DNA from: Gracilibacillus suaedae
GTDB lineage: Bacteria > Bacillota > Bacilli > Bacillales > Amphibacillaceae
DNA length: 55,851 nucleotides
Assembly (NCBI RefSeq): GCF_017599345.1
Contig: NZ_JAGFVL010000009.1
Location: 1-55,851, forward strand
Direction: 5' to 3'
The stretch's first letter is position 1, and each line of letters opens with the position of its first letter. Position numbers and translations under genes: made by a program. Positions 1 to 7,723 of the stretch are shown here, piece after piece. Below the pieces are notes generated by a model. The model was not told where the DNA came from, searched no databases, and was given only the letters and a program-made list of their open reading frames with translations.

Positions 1-36
1 CACTAACGTTGTAGAATAGCTCCATAGCGAAGGCCG

Positions 37-132
37 TCCGCTTCCACTCCTACGGGATGATTTTAGACTAAGATCCACTTTTTCAAGCGGGTTTTTTAGC
101 TTAGTCGAAAATCCCGTGGAAAGGGAAGTGGA
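37..132. repeat. imperfect long inverted repeat in intergenic DNA
   Basis: Two arms, about 37-72 and 100-132, are imperfectly complementary. The left arm contains TCCGCTTCCACTCCTACGGG and the right arm contains ATCCCGTGGAAAGGGAAGTG. They are separated by a short T-rich loop. The sequence is richer in G+C than its surroundings and lies downstream of the first GH32 gene. It resembles the dispersed palindromic intergenic repeats of Bacillaceae genomes, but only one copy is present here, so that reading is inference. It could also act as a terminator. Confidence 0.45.
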
Positions 133-277
133 CAGCCGCAGCGATGGTTTCCTATACGTTTTATTTCAAAATGGCTACTTTGATAACAAATGCGTTGATA
201 CCGAGGATTATATACTTTCTTTCCTTAGAAAAAATCCAGAAGGTCTTCTGGCTTCTTTTAATACATTTTAATAAGAT

Positions 278-1720
278 TTAAGTACTAGGTTTTAAAAGAT
301 ACCCCTCTTCAATCTTAATCTCACCACCTAAAGCACGAAGTGAAATTACTTCACATGCTTTATCTGGATATACTAGACTTGTTATAGCAAACACTCCCCT
401 GTTACCAAAGATCTCAATTGAAGAAGAATCAATGACAATGCTTAATTCAATTTTTTGGGTATCAGGTAATTTTATTTCTTGTTGAATAGAGAAATTATCA
501 GAGAAAGAAGTAACTCCCGAATTATGACGATCTAGAATTAATAATTGTTTTTGTGCATCAATGATGACTGATGTTACATTCGATTTTGTATGATGAATAT
601 CCACTCTATATTTTGTAGCATCCATACTTTCGATATTGAGCGTTATCATTCCATACGGTTCCTCGAAATCAAATTGTAATTCCTTACCTATCCATTTGTT
701 ATGGATTACTTCTTTGCTAGTAAAATAATAATCCAATTCTTGTACAGGTTTCTGTACGATGGAATAGGAATCCTTTAGTTTACGAAGCCCTAGTTCCCTA
801 GGTAATGTCATTTGACTTCTCCAACCATATGTTGGTACGTCATTAGCATAACGCCAGTTACTCATCCATCCTAAATAAATACGTCTCCCATCTTCTTCAG
901 GTATATCAGAAAAGCTCACACCCGCATAATTGTCTTTTCCATAATCTAACCAATTTGTCTTTTCCTGTTCAGCCTTAAATACAGAACCATTAAATGACCC
1001 GACAAAGTATTGTGTACGTGAGCCTTTATCTGAATTAGGATTATCTCCAATACTCACAAAAAGCACCCATTTAGATTCCTCCCTGTTTTCTACTTGTAGT
1101 TCGAACAAGTCCGGACACTCCCAAACCCCGTCATGTGATCCCATGTTGTCACCGAACTCACTTTCAAAATACCATTTTATTAAATTAGGAGAAGAATAAA
1201 TAGATATCGTTTGACCAGTTGCCAACATCATTATCCATTTATTGGAGGGGTGATACCAAAATACTTTAGGGTCTCTGAAATCAATTTTTGATTCATGCTC
1301 TAACACGGGATTATTTCGATACTTGATCCATGTCCTACCATTATCGTAACTATATGCTAAACTTTGTGATTGTTTTGGCGGCTTGTCTGCTCCGTTCTCT
1401 AAATGATGTGTAAAAATCGCGACAAGACCAGGCTCATCAGGAAAGAATCCTGTAGTATTATGCCAATCAACGACAGCACTCCCTGAAAAAATAGTGCCAT
1501 ATTCATCCGGATATAAGGCTATCGGTAATTCTTTCCATGCAATCAAGTCTTTACTGACAGCATGGCCCCAGTGCATGGGACCCCATTTGCTGTCATTTGG
1601 ATTGTATTGAAAAAATAGATGATATTCTTCTTTAAAGTAAACTAAACCATTCGGATCATTCATCCAATTTTTTTGTGGTGAAAAATGTAAATGTGGTCGA
1701 TACTTTTCTAGTTGGGACAT
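278..1720 (-). CDS. GH32 beta-fructosidase (sucrose-6-phosphate hydrolase/fructan hydrolase type), cytoplasmic
   Basis: This 480-residue enzyme should release fructose from beta-fructosides such as sucrose, levan or inulin oligosaccharides. The GH32 catalytic triad is visible: nucleophile D22 in WMNDPNG, transition-state stabiliser D150 in FRDPKVFW and acid/base E201 in WECPDLFEL. The five-bladed propeller occupies roughly residues 8-320 and a C-terminal beta-sandwich follows. There is no signal peptide, so it acts in the cytoplasm. It is the last gene of the operon permease-permease-binding protein-GH32. Its GGAGGAGC ribosome site sits inside the end of the binding-protein gene, and the two coding regions are only 2 bases apart. 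The context suggests it hydrolyses imported fructo-oligosaccharides. Exact substrate (sucrose, kestose, levanbiose) cannot be read from sequence. Confidence 0.93.
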   Translation of the reverse strand: MSQLEKYRPHLHFSPQKNWMNDPNGLVYFKEEYHLFFQYNPNDSKWGPMHWGHAVSKDLIAWKELPIALYPDEYGTIFSGSAVVDWHNTTGFFPDEPGLVAIFTHHLENGADKPPKQSQSLAYSYDNGRTWIKYRNNPVLEHESKIDFRDPKVFWYHPSNKWIMMLATGQTISIYSSPNLIKWYFESEFGDNMGSHDGVWECPDLFELQVENREESKWVLFVSIGDNPNSDKGSRTQYFVGSFNGSVFKAEQEKTNWLDYGKDNYAGVSFSDIPEEDGRRIYLGWMSNWRYANDVPTYGWRSQMTLPRELGLRKLKDSYSIVQKPVQELDYYFTSKEVIHNKWIGKELQFDFEEPYGMITLNIESMDATKYRVDIHHTKSNVTSVIIDAQKQLLILDRHNSGVTSFSDNFSIQQEIKLPDTQKIELSIVIDSSSIEIFGNRGVFAITSLVYPDKACEVISLRALGGEIKIEEGYLLKPST

Positions 1721-1722
1721 AA

Positions 1723-3333
1723 TTATTGCTCCTCCAAATTTCTATCATAGGCTGTCTGTTTGATTTCTAACCAATCCTGATAACCAAGACGGTCTAATTC
1801 TGTAAGATACTCCTCCCATTCATCTTCAACATTACCGTTTGAGATCCATTCTGCCTTTTTTCTTTCAACATATGGAAATAAATCTGCTTCAATAGTAGAA
1901 AGTTCATCTAACTCTTCTAATGTCATAAATACTTTTGGATAAATATTGTCATTATTCATATAGGGAACCAACTCTTCATGAAGTAGATCTAATCTCCACG
2001 CAGCATCATCCGGCATTGTTGTGACATCACCATAATATTCATCTAGAATCGCTAATGGGCCGCCAATCGAAGTTTCTTCACGCAATTCTACTGGCGCAGT
2101 TCCTTCTAGAGGTAAGTGTTTTAGCATATTTTCACTTTCAACATATTCAAAGATATTTTGTTTCTCTTCATCACCATATGTCCCCCAGTTATTTTGCACA
2201 GACTGATGAGGATCATATAATTGATCAATCCATTTCGCAGTTAATTCTAGATTTTCATTTGCACTAGTAATAACCATTCGTGCACGATCAAAGCCCATTC
2301 CATTCGAGCGAGCAACATGTTTACGCCCACCAGGACCTTCTAACGGTGGCAACAATTGATATTTATCATTCTGACCAGTTATATTTGCCTTATCCCAAGT
2401 AAAATATAATCCATACCTTTCTTCTTTCCCCTTCGCTAGATAGGAATTCCAGTCTTGTTCAAAAGCTTCTACATCCATTAAGTCTAATTCATATAATTCA
2501 TGTAGATAATTAATTGCTTCCTTGTATCCTTCTTGTGCAGTAGTGAATATAACCTCCTCATCATTACTTACAACAGTATGATCCCAGTTTTCACCCTCTC
2601 CAAACGGTGAAAATAAAAATGAAAGATCTTCCCCACCATGGTTAATCATGAAGGACATTGGAATAGTTTGCCCATCGCCAGCCATATCATTTTCTTTAAA
2701 TGCAACCAGGGCCTCTTTGAGCTCTTCAGTTGTTGAAGGCATATCTAAACCAAGCTCTTCTAACCATTCAACATTAATCCAACCTGTAGCATCGAGTGAA
2801 TGAATACTTTCCTTACCTGCTCCTAATTCTTCAATCCAAGGAAAAGCATAAATATGACCATCAGGTGCTGTCATCATCGCACGATATTCAGGTGCTTGCT
2901 CTAATACCGCCTGTAAATTTGGCATATATTGGTCGATTAAATCTTCCACCGGTATAATTGCTTCATCATTCGCTAAGTCCAGTAATTCATAATCACTGTA
3001 GCCTGCATTCATAATTGCATCTGGTAATTCACCGCTTGCTACTGCTAAATTTCTTTTTTCAGCAAAGGATTCACCGGTGTAATTTTTCCACTCTATGTGA
3101 ACGCCTGTTTCTTCCTCTAAACGTTGTAAAATCAATTTATCATTTGGGTCTTCAGGAGCCATTGGTGAACTTTCTGTCATAAATTTTAATGTTACTTCCT
3201 CCTCTAAAGGAAAAGTGATATCACTTAACTCATAGTTTTCTGATGAAGCATTTTCACTATTACTACTACATCCAGCAATTAATAAAATGCTGGCCAGCAT
3301 ACCTGTTAATAAACATCGATACATATTTTTCAT
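1723..3333 (-). CDS. extracellular solute-binding lipoprotein of a LplABC-type sugar importer
   Basis: Family 1 solute-binding protein, about 536 residues, which is the large size typical of LplA/YtcQ-type proteins. I chose the ATG at 3333 because AGGGA lies 7 bases before it; an in-frame GTG at 3348 has no comparable site. The N terminus is a lipoprotein signal: charged start, hydrophobic stretch, then lipobox LIAGC with C22 as the lipid-modified residue, followed by a Ser/Asn-rich linker. It should capture a sugar outside the cell and deliver it to the two permeases encoded directly upstream. Placement before a cytoplasmic GH32 gene suggests fructo-oligosaccharide as ligand; this is inference from context. 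The mature protein is very rich in Asp and Glu, as in halophilic bacilli. Confidence 0.9.
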   Translation of the reverse strand: MKNMYRCLLTGMLASILLIAGCSSNSENASSENYELSDITFPLEEEVTLKFMTESSPMAPEDPNDKLILQRLEEETGVHIEWKNYTGESFAEKRNLAVASGELPDAIMNAGYSDYELLDLANDEAIIPVEDLIDQYMPNLQAVLEQAPEYRAMMTAPDGHIYAFPWIEELGAGKESIHSLDATGWINVEWLEELGLDMPSTTEELKEALVAFKENDMAGDGQTIPMSFMINHGGEDLSFLFSPFGEGENWDHTVVSNDEEVIFTTAQEGYKEAINYLHELYELDLMDVEAFEQDWNSYLAKGKEERYGLYFTWDKANITGQNDKYQLLPPLEGPGGRKHVARSNGMGFDRARMVITSANENLELTAKWIDQLYDPHQSVQNNWGTYGDEEKQNIFEYVESENMLKHLPLEGTAPVELREETSIGGPLAILDEYYGDVTTMPDDAAWRLDLLHEELVPYMNNDNIYPKVFMTLEELDELSTIEADLFPYVERKKAEWISNGNVEDEWEEYLTELDRLGYQDWLEIKQTAYDRNLEEQ

Positions 3334-3353
3334 CAATTGATCCCTCACTTTTT

Positions 3354-4244
3354 TTATTTTAATGATCCTACCATGACACCTTTTTCAAAATACTTCTGGA
3401 AGAAAGGGTACATGATCATCAATGGTAGGCTTGCTATCACAATGGCAGAATACTTAATCATTTCTGAAATTCTTTGTAATTCTGCTCTAGCCAGTTGGTC
3501 ACCTATCATGCCTGGCTCTACTTCGTTCTGAATTAAAATGTCTCGCAAAACTAACTGTAGTGGATACAGACTTTTATCCTCTAAGTAAATCATGGCATCA
3601 AAGTAGGCATTCCATTGTCCGATAAAGGAGTAAAGTGCAAGAACAAAGACAATCGGTTTAGCTAATGGTAATATAATACTAATGAAAATCTTGGCATCTG
3701 ATGCACCATCGATTCTCGCAGCCTCTTTCAATTCATTAGGCAAGCCTTTAAAGAATGTCCTTGCCAAGATTATATTCCAAACAGTAATAGCTCCCGGTAA
3801 AATAATTGCCCATGGACTGTTAAGTAACCCCAAATCTTTTACTAGTAAATAGGTGGGAACCATTCCGCCATTAAAGAACATGGTAAACAGAAAATAAAGC
3901 ATAATTATTTTCTTTCCCACCAGATTATCAATAGACAATGAGTAACCCGCTAGGATAGTAAAACCAACTGAAACAAGCGTAAATCCGGTAGAATATAAAA
4001 TAGAATTTAGAAATCCTCTCATGATCGATCCATCATTAAAAATTCGAACATACCCATCAACTGTCCAGTGTTTTGGATCGAATGAAAGTCCTTTCGTTAA
4101 AAGAACATCTGGCTGTAGGAAGGAACCTAATAGTACATACAAAAGAGGTAATGTAACAATTAGTACTACTACAACCAAAAAAATCTTATTAAAAAAGAGC
4201 AGAACTTTATCTGTTTTGGAGTTATTAATGAGATTGTTATTCAT
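3354..4244 (-). CDS. ABC sugar importer permease, LplC/YtcP type
   Basis: Inner-membrane permease subunit of about 296 residues with six predicted hydrophobic segments. The cytoplasmic EAA loop, where the ATPase docks, reads EAARIDGASD. The ATG at 4244 is preceded by AGGAGG at the right distance and avoids the long overlap with the upstream permease that a start at 4280 would cause. The C terminus MVGSLK is typical of this family. It pairs with the LplB-type permease upstream and the lipoprotein downstream. No ATPase gene is present nearby, as is usual for this importer class, which shares a MsmX-type ATPase encoded elsewhere. Confidence 0.92.
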   Translation of the reverse strand: MNNNLINNSKTDKVLLFFNKIFLVVVVLIVTLPLLYVLLGSFLQPDVLLTKGLSFDPKHWTVDGYVRIFNDGSIMRGFLNSILYSTGFTLVSVGFTILAGYSLSIDNLVGKKIIMLYFLFTMFFNGGMVPTYLLVKDLGLLNSPWAIILPGAITVWNIILARTFFKGLPNELKEAARIDGASDAKIFISIILPLAKPIVFVLALYSFIGQWNAYFDAMIYLEDKSLYPLQLVLRDILIQNEVEPGMIGDQLARAELQRISEMIKYSAIVIASLPLMIMYPFFQKYFEKGVMVGSLK

Positions 4245-4260
4245 TTCCACTACCTCCTCT

Positions 4261-5232
4261 CTAATAAAGGGTTTCGCCATTTGCTTTTTTTACAACTGCA
4301 TTAACTGTCACTAAGAGAACCAAGCTAATGATGGAATTGAATAAACCAATTGCTGCACCAAATGACCAATCAGCAGCTTGCAGTCCTCGTTTATAGACAT
4401 ACGTATCAATAATTTCTGATGCAGGTAAATTCATCGAAGTCTGAAGTAAGTATGCCTTCTCGAAACCAATCGTCATAATTCCTCCAACAGCTAAAATGAA
4501 TAGCACCGCCATCGTTGGTTTCAATGTTTGCAAATCAATATGTCTAATACGTTGAAGTAATGAAGCACCATCAATAGTAGCAGCATCATGTAATTGTGGA
4601 TCTACATTCGATAAAGCTGCTACATAAATAATCGATGCAAATCCCGCAGACTGCCATATTCCAGATGCGATAAAAATGGTACGAAAATACTCTGGCTCAG
4701 ACATAAAAGAAATCGGGCGATCTATCACCAATGCCAATAATGCATTTAACGGACCTGCAGGGGATAGAAAGATAAAAGCCATCCCTGCGATAACTACAAC
4801 GGATATAAAATGTGGTGCGTAGAGCACAAGTTGAATATTCTTTTTAATTTTCGATCTTCGCACTTGATTTAACATAAGAGCTAATATGACAGGCACTGGG
4901 AAGCCAATTAGCAATTCGAATGTACTAAGCTTTATCGTATTCATAAAGATTTGATGAAAATTTGGTGACTCCAAAAACTTGATAAAATGTTGAAAACCTA
5001 CCCATTCGCTTCCCATTATCCCCTTTAAAGGGCTAAAATCTTTAAATGCTATCGTCACACCGTACATCGGAATATAATTAAAAATAAAAACTAAGACAAC
5101 AGCAGGTAATAAGAACAAGTACAATATATAATTTTTTTTGATATATTCTAATGAACTTTTCTTTCTCTTCCCTTCATATATCTGCTTGGTCAGTGTATCT
5201 GACCTAGGTGATGTACCCCAGCCTTGCGCCAT
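4261..5232 (-). CDS. ABC sugar importer permease, LplB/YteP type
   Basis: Permease subunit of about 323 residues and the first gene of the importer operon. Hydrophobic segments begin near YILYLFLLPAVVLVF, and the EAA loop reads DAATIDGASLLQRI. I chose the ATG at 5232, which is preceded by AAGGAGGAATTCTA; an alternative in-frame start at 5253 overlaps that ribosome site. The upstream region carries a putative activator-dependent promoter with two direct repeats, a cre-like box and a structured RNA candidate, all listed separately. With the LplC-type partner it should form the channel for a fructan-derived oligosaccharide; the substrate assignment is inferred from the adjacent GH32 gene. Confidence 0.92.
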   Translation of the reverse strand: MAQGWGTSPRSDTLTKQIYEGKRKKSSLEYIKKNYILYLFLLPAVVLVFIFNYIPMYGVTIAFKDFSPLKGIMGSEWVGFQHFIKFLESPNFHQIFMNTIKLSTFELLIGFPVPVILALMLNQVRRSKIKKNIQLVLYAPHFISVVVIAGMAFIFLSPAGPLNALLALVIDRPISFMSEPEYFRTIFIASGIWQSAGFASIIYVAALSNVDPQLHDAATIDGASLLQRIRHIDLQTLKPTMAVLFILAVGGIMTIGFEKAYLLQTSMNLPASEIIDTYVYKRGLQAADWSFGAAIGLFNSIISLVLLVTVNAVVKKANGETLY

Positions 5233-5308
5233 TAGAATTCCTCCTTCGCTCAAAAGATTTCTTTAGAATACAATAAGTTACATTAGCAGTTGCCACTTGC
5301 ATGTGTTT

Positions 5309-5375
5309 AATATACCAAATGATGAAACCGTTTTATTTCAATATTTTAGGTTGCTGAGCTTCAAAATATTTGGAG
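5309..5375 (-). promoter_or_regulatory. putative YesN-type activator sites and promoter for the permease operon
   Basis: Two direct repeats, CTCCAAATATTTTGAA (5360-5375) and AACCTAAAATATTGAA (5337-5352), start 23 bases apart. A -10-like TATATT (5309-5314) follows the second repeat after exactly 22 bases, and no good -35 box is present. The same spacing occurs in front of the yesL-like gene at 6245. This is the layout expected when an AraC-type response regulator substitutes for the -35 contact. Binding by the YesN encoded at 7720-9318 is inference. Confidence 0.5.
5323..5336. promoter_or_regulatory. cre-like box (CcpA) in permease-operon promoter
   Basis: TGAAACCGTTTTAT matches the first twelve positions of the cre consensus TGWAANCGNTNWCA and fails at the last two. 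It lies between the activator repeats and the -10 box, so CcpA bound here would block activated transcription. Confidence 0.4.
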
Positions 5376-5411
5376 AAAAAATTTCATAAAGTGAGAATAT
5401 AATCACCGGGT

Positions 5412-5546
5412 AAAAAGCCGGCAACCCCCACCTTAAATGCTAAGTAGCTATCGAGTACTTTGGTAGTAATGATGAAATATTTGAACAGCTTGACCACCAC
5501 TCCGGCTGCCCCCCTTTTGTGAGGTTTGCCCTTCAGCTAACTTTTC
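5412..5546 (-). ncRNA. candidate structured RNA with GEMM-I (c-di-GMP-I riboswitch)-like blocks
   Basis: A GC-rich island in an AT-rich gap, read on the minus strand, has a closing helix AAAAGUUAGC (5536-5545) with GCCGGCUUUU (5413-5422), 9 of 10 positions paired including two G-U. Inside it lie AGGGCAAACC (5523-5532), a CCUC/GGGG hairpin, GCAGCC, GGUCAAG and, near the 3' side, GGUGGGGGUUGCCGGC (5417-5432). These resemble, in the right order, the conserved blocks of the c-di-GMP-I family. The usual GACGCAAAGCC block is degenerate and the GAAA tetraloop is absent. A second helix, UGGUGGU with ACUACCA, fills the middle. A U run follows the closing helix. It could be a diverged riboswitch, another RNA class or an intergenic repeat. 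Confidence 0.4.
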
Positions 5547-5583
5547 CGAGCAAAATGCACTGCTTTAATACTTCTTGTCATAA

Positions 5584-5611
5584 TAAAAAAAAACACTAGT
5601 GTGGACTAGTG
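5584..5611 (-). terminator. rho-independent terminator of yesL-like gene
   Basis: CACTAGT (5605-5611 on the complementary strand) pairs perfectly with ACTAGTG around a 4-base loop, followed on the minus strand by a run of ten T. It lies 14 bases after the stop codon of the YesL-type gene and separates it from the permease operon. Confidence 0.88.
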
Positions 5612-5624
5612 ATTGTGAATACTT

Positions 5625-6245
5625 TTAATAGGACTCTGTAAATCCTTGTTTTCTCGGAAAAGATAATGTCGCTATTTTCATGACGACAAAGCAAAACAAA
5701 CTGGTTCCAAAGAGGAGAATTAACGCTGGAATAAACATATATATACATAATATAACACCTAGAATGGCGATCAACATAATCGTGTGAAAGGGACGAGCTA
5801 TTGTCAGTATGCATGCATATCGAAAATACTGTATCAACGAAAAATCAAAATGAACATATAACGGAAAAATGTACAATATACTTATCGCATAGAATATCCC
5901 AATAACTAAAGTCAAATTAAACAGCATAATTTGTACATAATCGTTACTTAGATGTTGGATAATTTTAAAATCTAGAAATAAAAATACTCCGATGAATGTA
6001 ACAGTATATCCCAGAAGATTTGACTTTATGAATTCGGATTTGAACTGTTCGATAAATTCTGTCCAGACTGGCATATCCTCATCTACCATTATAAGTTTTC
6101 TAATAACAGCAAATAATGCTACTGTGGCCGGAAAGAAGCCCAACACAATGAGGCCTAACAAAGAAAACATAATCCATAAAATATTCAACAGAATCAAATT
6201 AAATCCTAAATTCCCCAACCGCATATACCATCTCTTTTCAAGCAT
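5625..6245 (-). CDS. YesL family (DUF624) membrane protein
   Basis: Small integral membrane protein of about 206 residues with roughly five hydrophobic segments. It matches the DUF624/YesL family, which is almost always encoded beside sugar ABC importers and YesM/YesN systems and has no established biochemical role. The ATG at 6245 has AAGGGGCG at a suitable distance, and its N terminus MLEKRWYMRLGNLGF fits the family better than an in-frame ATG at 6263. A second member of the family is at 29088-29801. It is a single-gene unit ending at a strong terminator, with its own putative activator-controlled promoter. Family identification is fairly secure; function is unknown. Confidence 0.85.
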   Translation of the reverse strand: MLEKRWYMRLGNLGFNLILLNILWIMFSLLGLIVLGFFPATVALFAVIRKLIMVDEDMPVWTEFIEQFKSEFIKSNLLGYTVTFIGVFLFLDFKIIQHLSNDYVQIMLFNLTLVIGIFYAISILYIFPLYVHFDFSLIQYFRYACILTIARPFHTIMLIAILGVILCIYMFIPALILLFGTSLFCFVVMKIATLSFPRKQGFTESY

Positions 6246-6293
6246 GTTGACTCGCCCCTTCATTTAAGTGCTATTAAGCTTATCACTACTTTC

Positions 6294-6360
6294 ACTTTAG
6301 CAAAATTAGCAGTTTTACGTTTATAATATTTTCGGAAAATATCCTATAACATTTTTGGAA
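6294..6360 (-). promoter_or_regulatory. putative YesN-type activator sites and promoter of yesL-like gene
   Basis: Direct repeats TTCCAAAAATGTTATA (6345-6360) and TTCCGAAAATATTATA (6322-6337) agree at 14 of 16 positions and start 23 bases apart. TAAAGT (6294-6299), a plausible -10 box, lies exactly 22 bases after the second repeat. Repeat sequence, 23-base period and 22-base gap all recur in front of the permease operon at 5309-5375. Confidence 0.55.
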
Positions 6361-6391
6361 ATGTATTGAAGGAGGGGGTCACCATATATGA

Positions 6392-7723
6392 TCACTCTAT
6401 TTCCTTTAACCGCTTATTAATTGTTTCAACCGCATCATCAACAGACGATCTAACATCTTTTTTAGCAATACCAATGTCTTCAAATAATTTCTTTACAGCT
6501 GTGCTGATCTCGGGATAGGCAGGGGTTACAGGCCGATTTCTAGAATAATAGTATGCTTGATGCAAAAATATATTGTAAGGATATTCGTTAAATATAGGCA
6601 AATCCTCTGCAACTGAATATCTTGCTGGAATATCCCTAGTTATGGTTACATACTTTTTCATTCCTTCATAGCTCGTTACATAACGAATAAACTTCCAAGC
6701 TTCTTCAGGATATTCTGTTTCAGATGAGATTCCTAACGCCCAGCTTCCATTTGGAACTACCTGTTTATCTGCTTTCGGGAGCGGGGCAATTCCGAAATCT
6801 TCGCCTAATATAAATCCATTTTTATCCAATTCACTTACTGCCCACGAACCTAGAACTGTCATTGCTAATTGATCGTTTTCAAACGCTTTCTCTGGTAACT
6901 CGAGCGCTGCGACTCCTTCTTTATGATACAAGTCTTGATAAAACTGAAGAGCTGTTAGAGCTTCATCTGAATCCAGATAACCACTCGCTGTGGAACCATC
7001 AGAGCTTACTACACTAGCACCGAACTGCCATAGGAATGGCAACTTAAAATAGGCTGGAGATTCACCATTACCGAAACCTTGAGCTGGATCAATCCCATAT
7101 ACACCTTGCTCTTTGTTTTGTACAGCTTTAGCTATTTCAATAGTCTCTTCCCAGGTCATAGGCTTTACAGGACTTTCGTCTGGAAAAGGCACACCAGCTT
7201 CTTCAAAAATATGCCTATTATAGTATAATGCAATACTAGATTCTACAATTGGCATTAAATAGATTTCATTTTGGTATGTTAAACCTTCTATGATGGACTC
7301 CGGAAAGTCATCTCTTATATCTACATCTTCTTTCACAAAAGGATCTAATGATAGCAAAATCCCAGCATTCGCGTACAATGCTAAATTAGGGCTGTCAATA
7401 GCCATAATATCAGGACCAGTTCCAGTTACGATTTCCGTTCGCAATTTCACTTCATAGTTATTATATTCAATTTCTTCCATATTAATATTTATGTTGGGAT
7501 GCGCCATTTCAAAGTCACTAATTAACTTATTGTAGGCTTCATTTTCAGCAGAGTTACCAAAATTACGCCAGAATGTCAGGTGTACCTTGTCTTCTTCATT
7601 CATTACCTCTTTAGCACGATGACGATCTTGATCAAGCATTACCGGTGTTACCACCATTATTAAAGAACTAATGACAATGCTAATGAATAAAATGAAGAAT
7701 AAAGAATAAATTACTTTTTTCAT
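6392..7723 (-). CDS. membrane-anchored solute-binding protein, probable sensory subunit of the adjacent two-component system
   Basis: A family 1 sugar-binding fold of about 443 residues (VHLTFWRNFG near the start of the domain). The N terminus is one long hydrophobic segment (about residues 3-26) without a lipobox cysteine, so the protein is probably held by an uncleaved signal anchor. The ATG at 7723 overlaps the stop of the response-regulator gene in ATGA and has AAAGGA 9 bases upstream, so translation is coupled to yesN. No permease gene follows directly. The order kinase, regulator, binding protein in one unit suggests that it presents a bound sugar to the kinase rather than to a transporter. 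This role is inference; it could also feed the permeases encoded downstream. Confidence 0.85.
   Translation of the reverse strand: MKKVIYSLFFILFISIVISSLIMVVTPVMLDQDRHRAKEVMNEEDKVHLTFWRNFGNSAENEAYNKLISDFEMAHPNININMEEIEYNNYEVKLRTEIVTGTGPDIMAIDSPNLALYANAGILLSLDPFVKEDVDIRDDFPESIIEGLTYQNEIYLMPIVESSIALYYNRHIFEEAGVPFPDESPVKPMTWEETIEIAKAVQNKEQGVYGIDPAQGFGNGESPAYFKLPFLWQFGASVVSSDGSTASGYLDSDEALTALQFYQDLYHKEGVAALELPEKAFENDQLAMTVLGSWAVSELDKNGFILGEDFGIAPLPKADKQVVPNGSWALGISSETEYPEEAWKFIRYVTSYEGMKKYVTITRDIPARYSVAEDLPIFNEYPYNIFLHQAYYYSRNRPVTPAYPEISTAVKKLFEDIGIAKKDVRSSVDDAVETINKRLKEIE

Noticed and set aside
5417-5505. tRNA-Leu-like 5' sequence GCCGGAGTGGTGG
   Set aside because: No anticodon arm, T-loop or acceptor complement follows, so it is not a tRNA.
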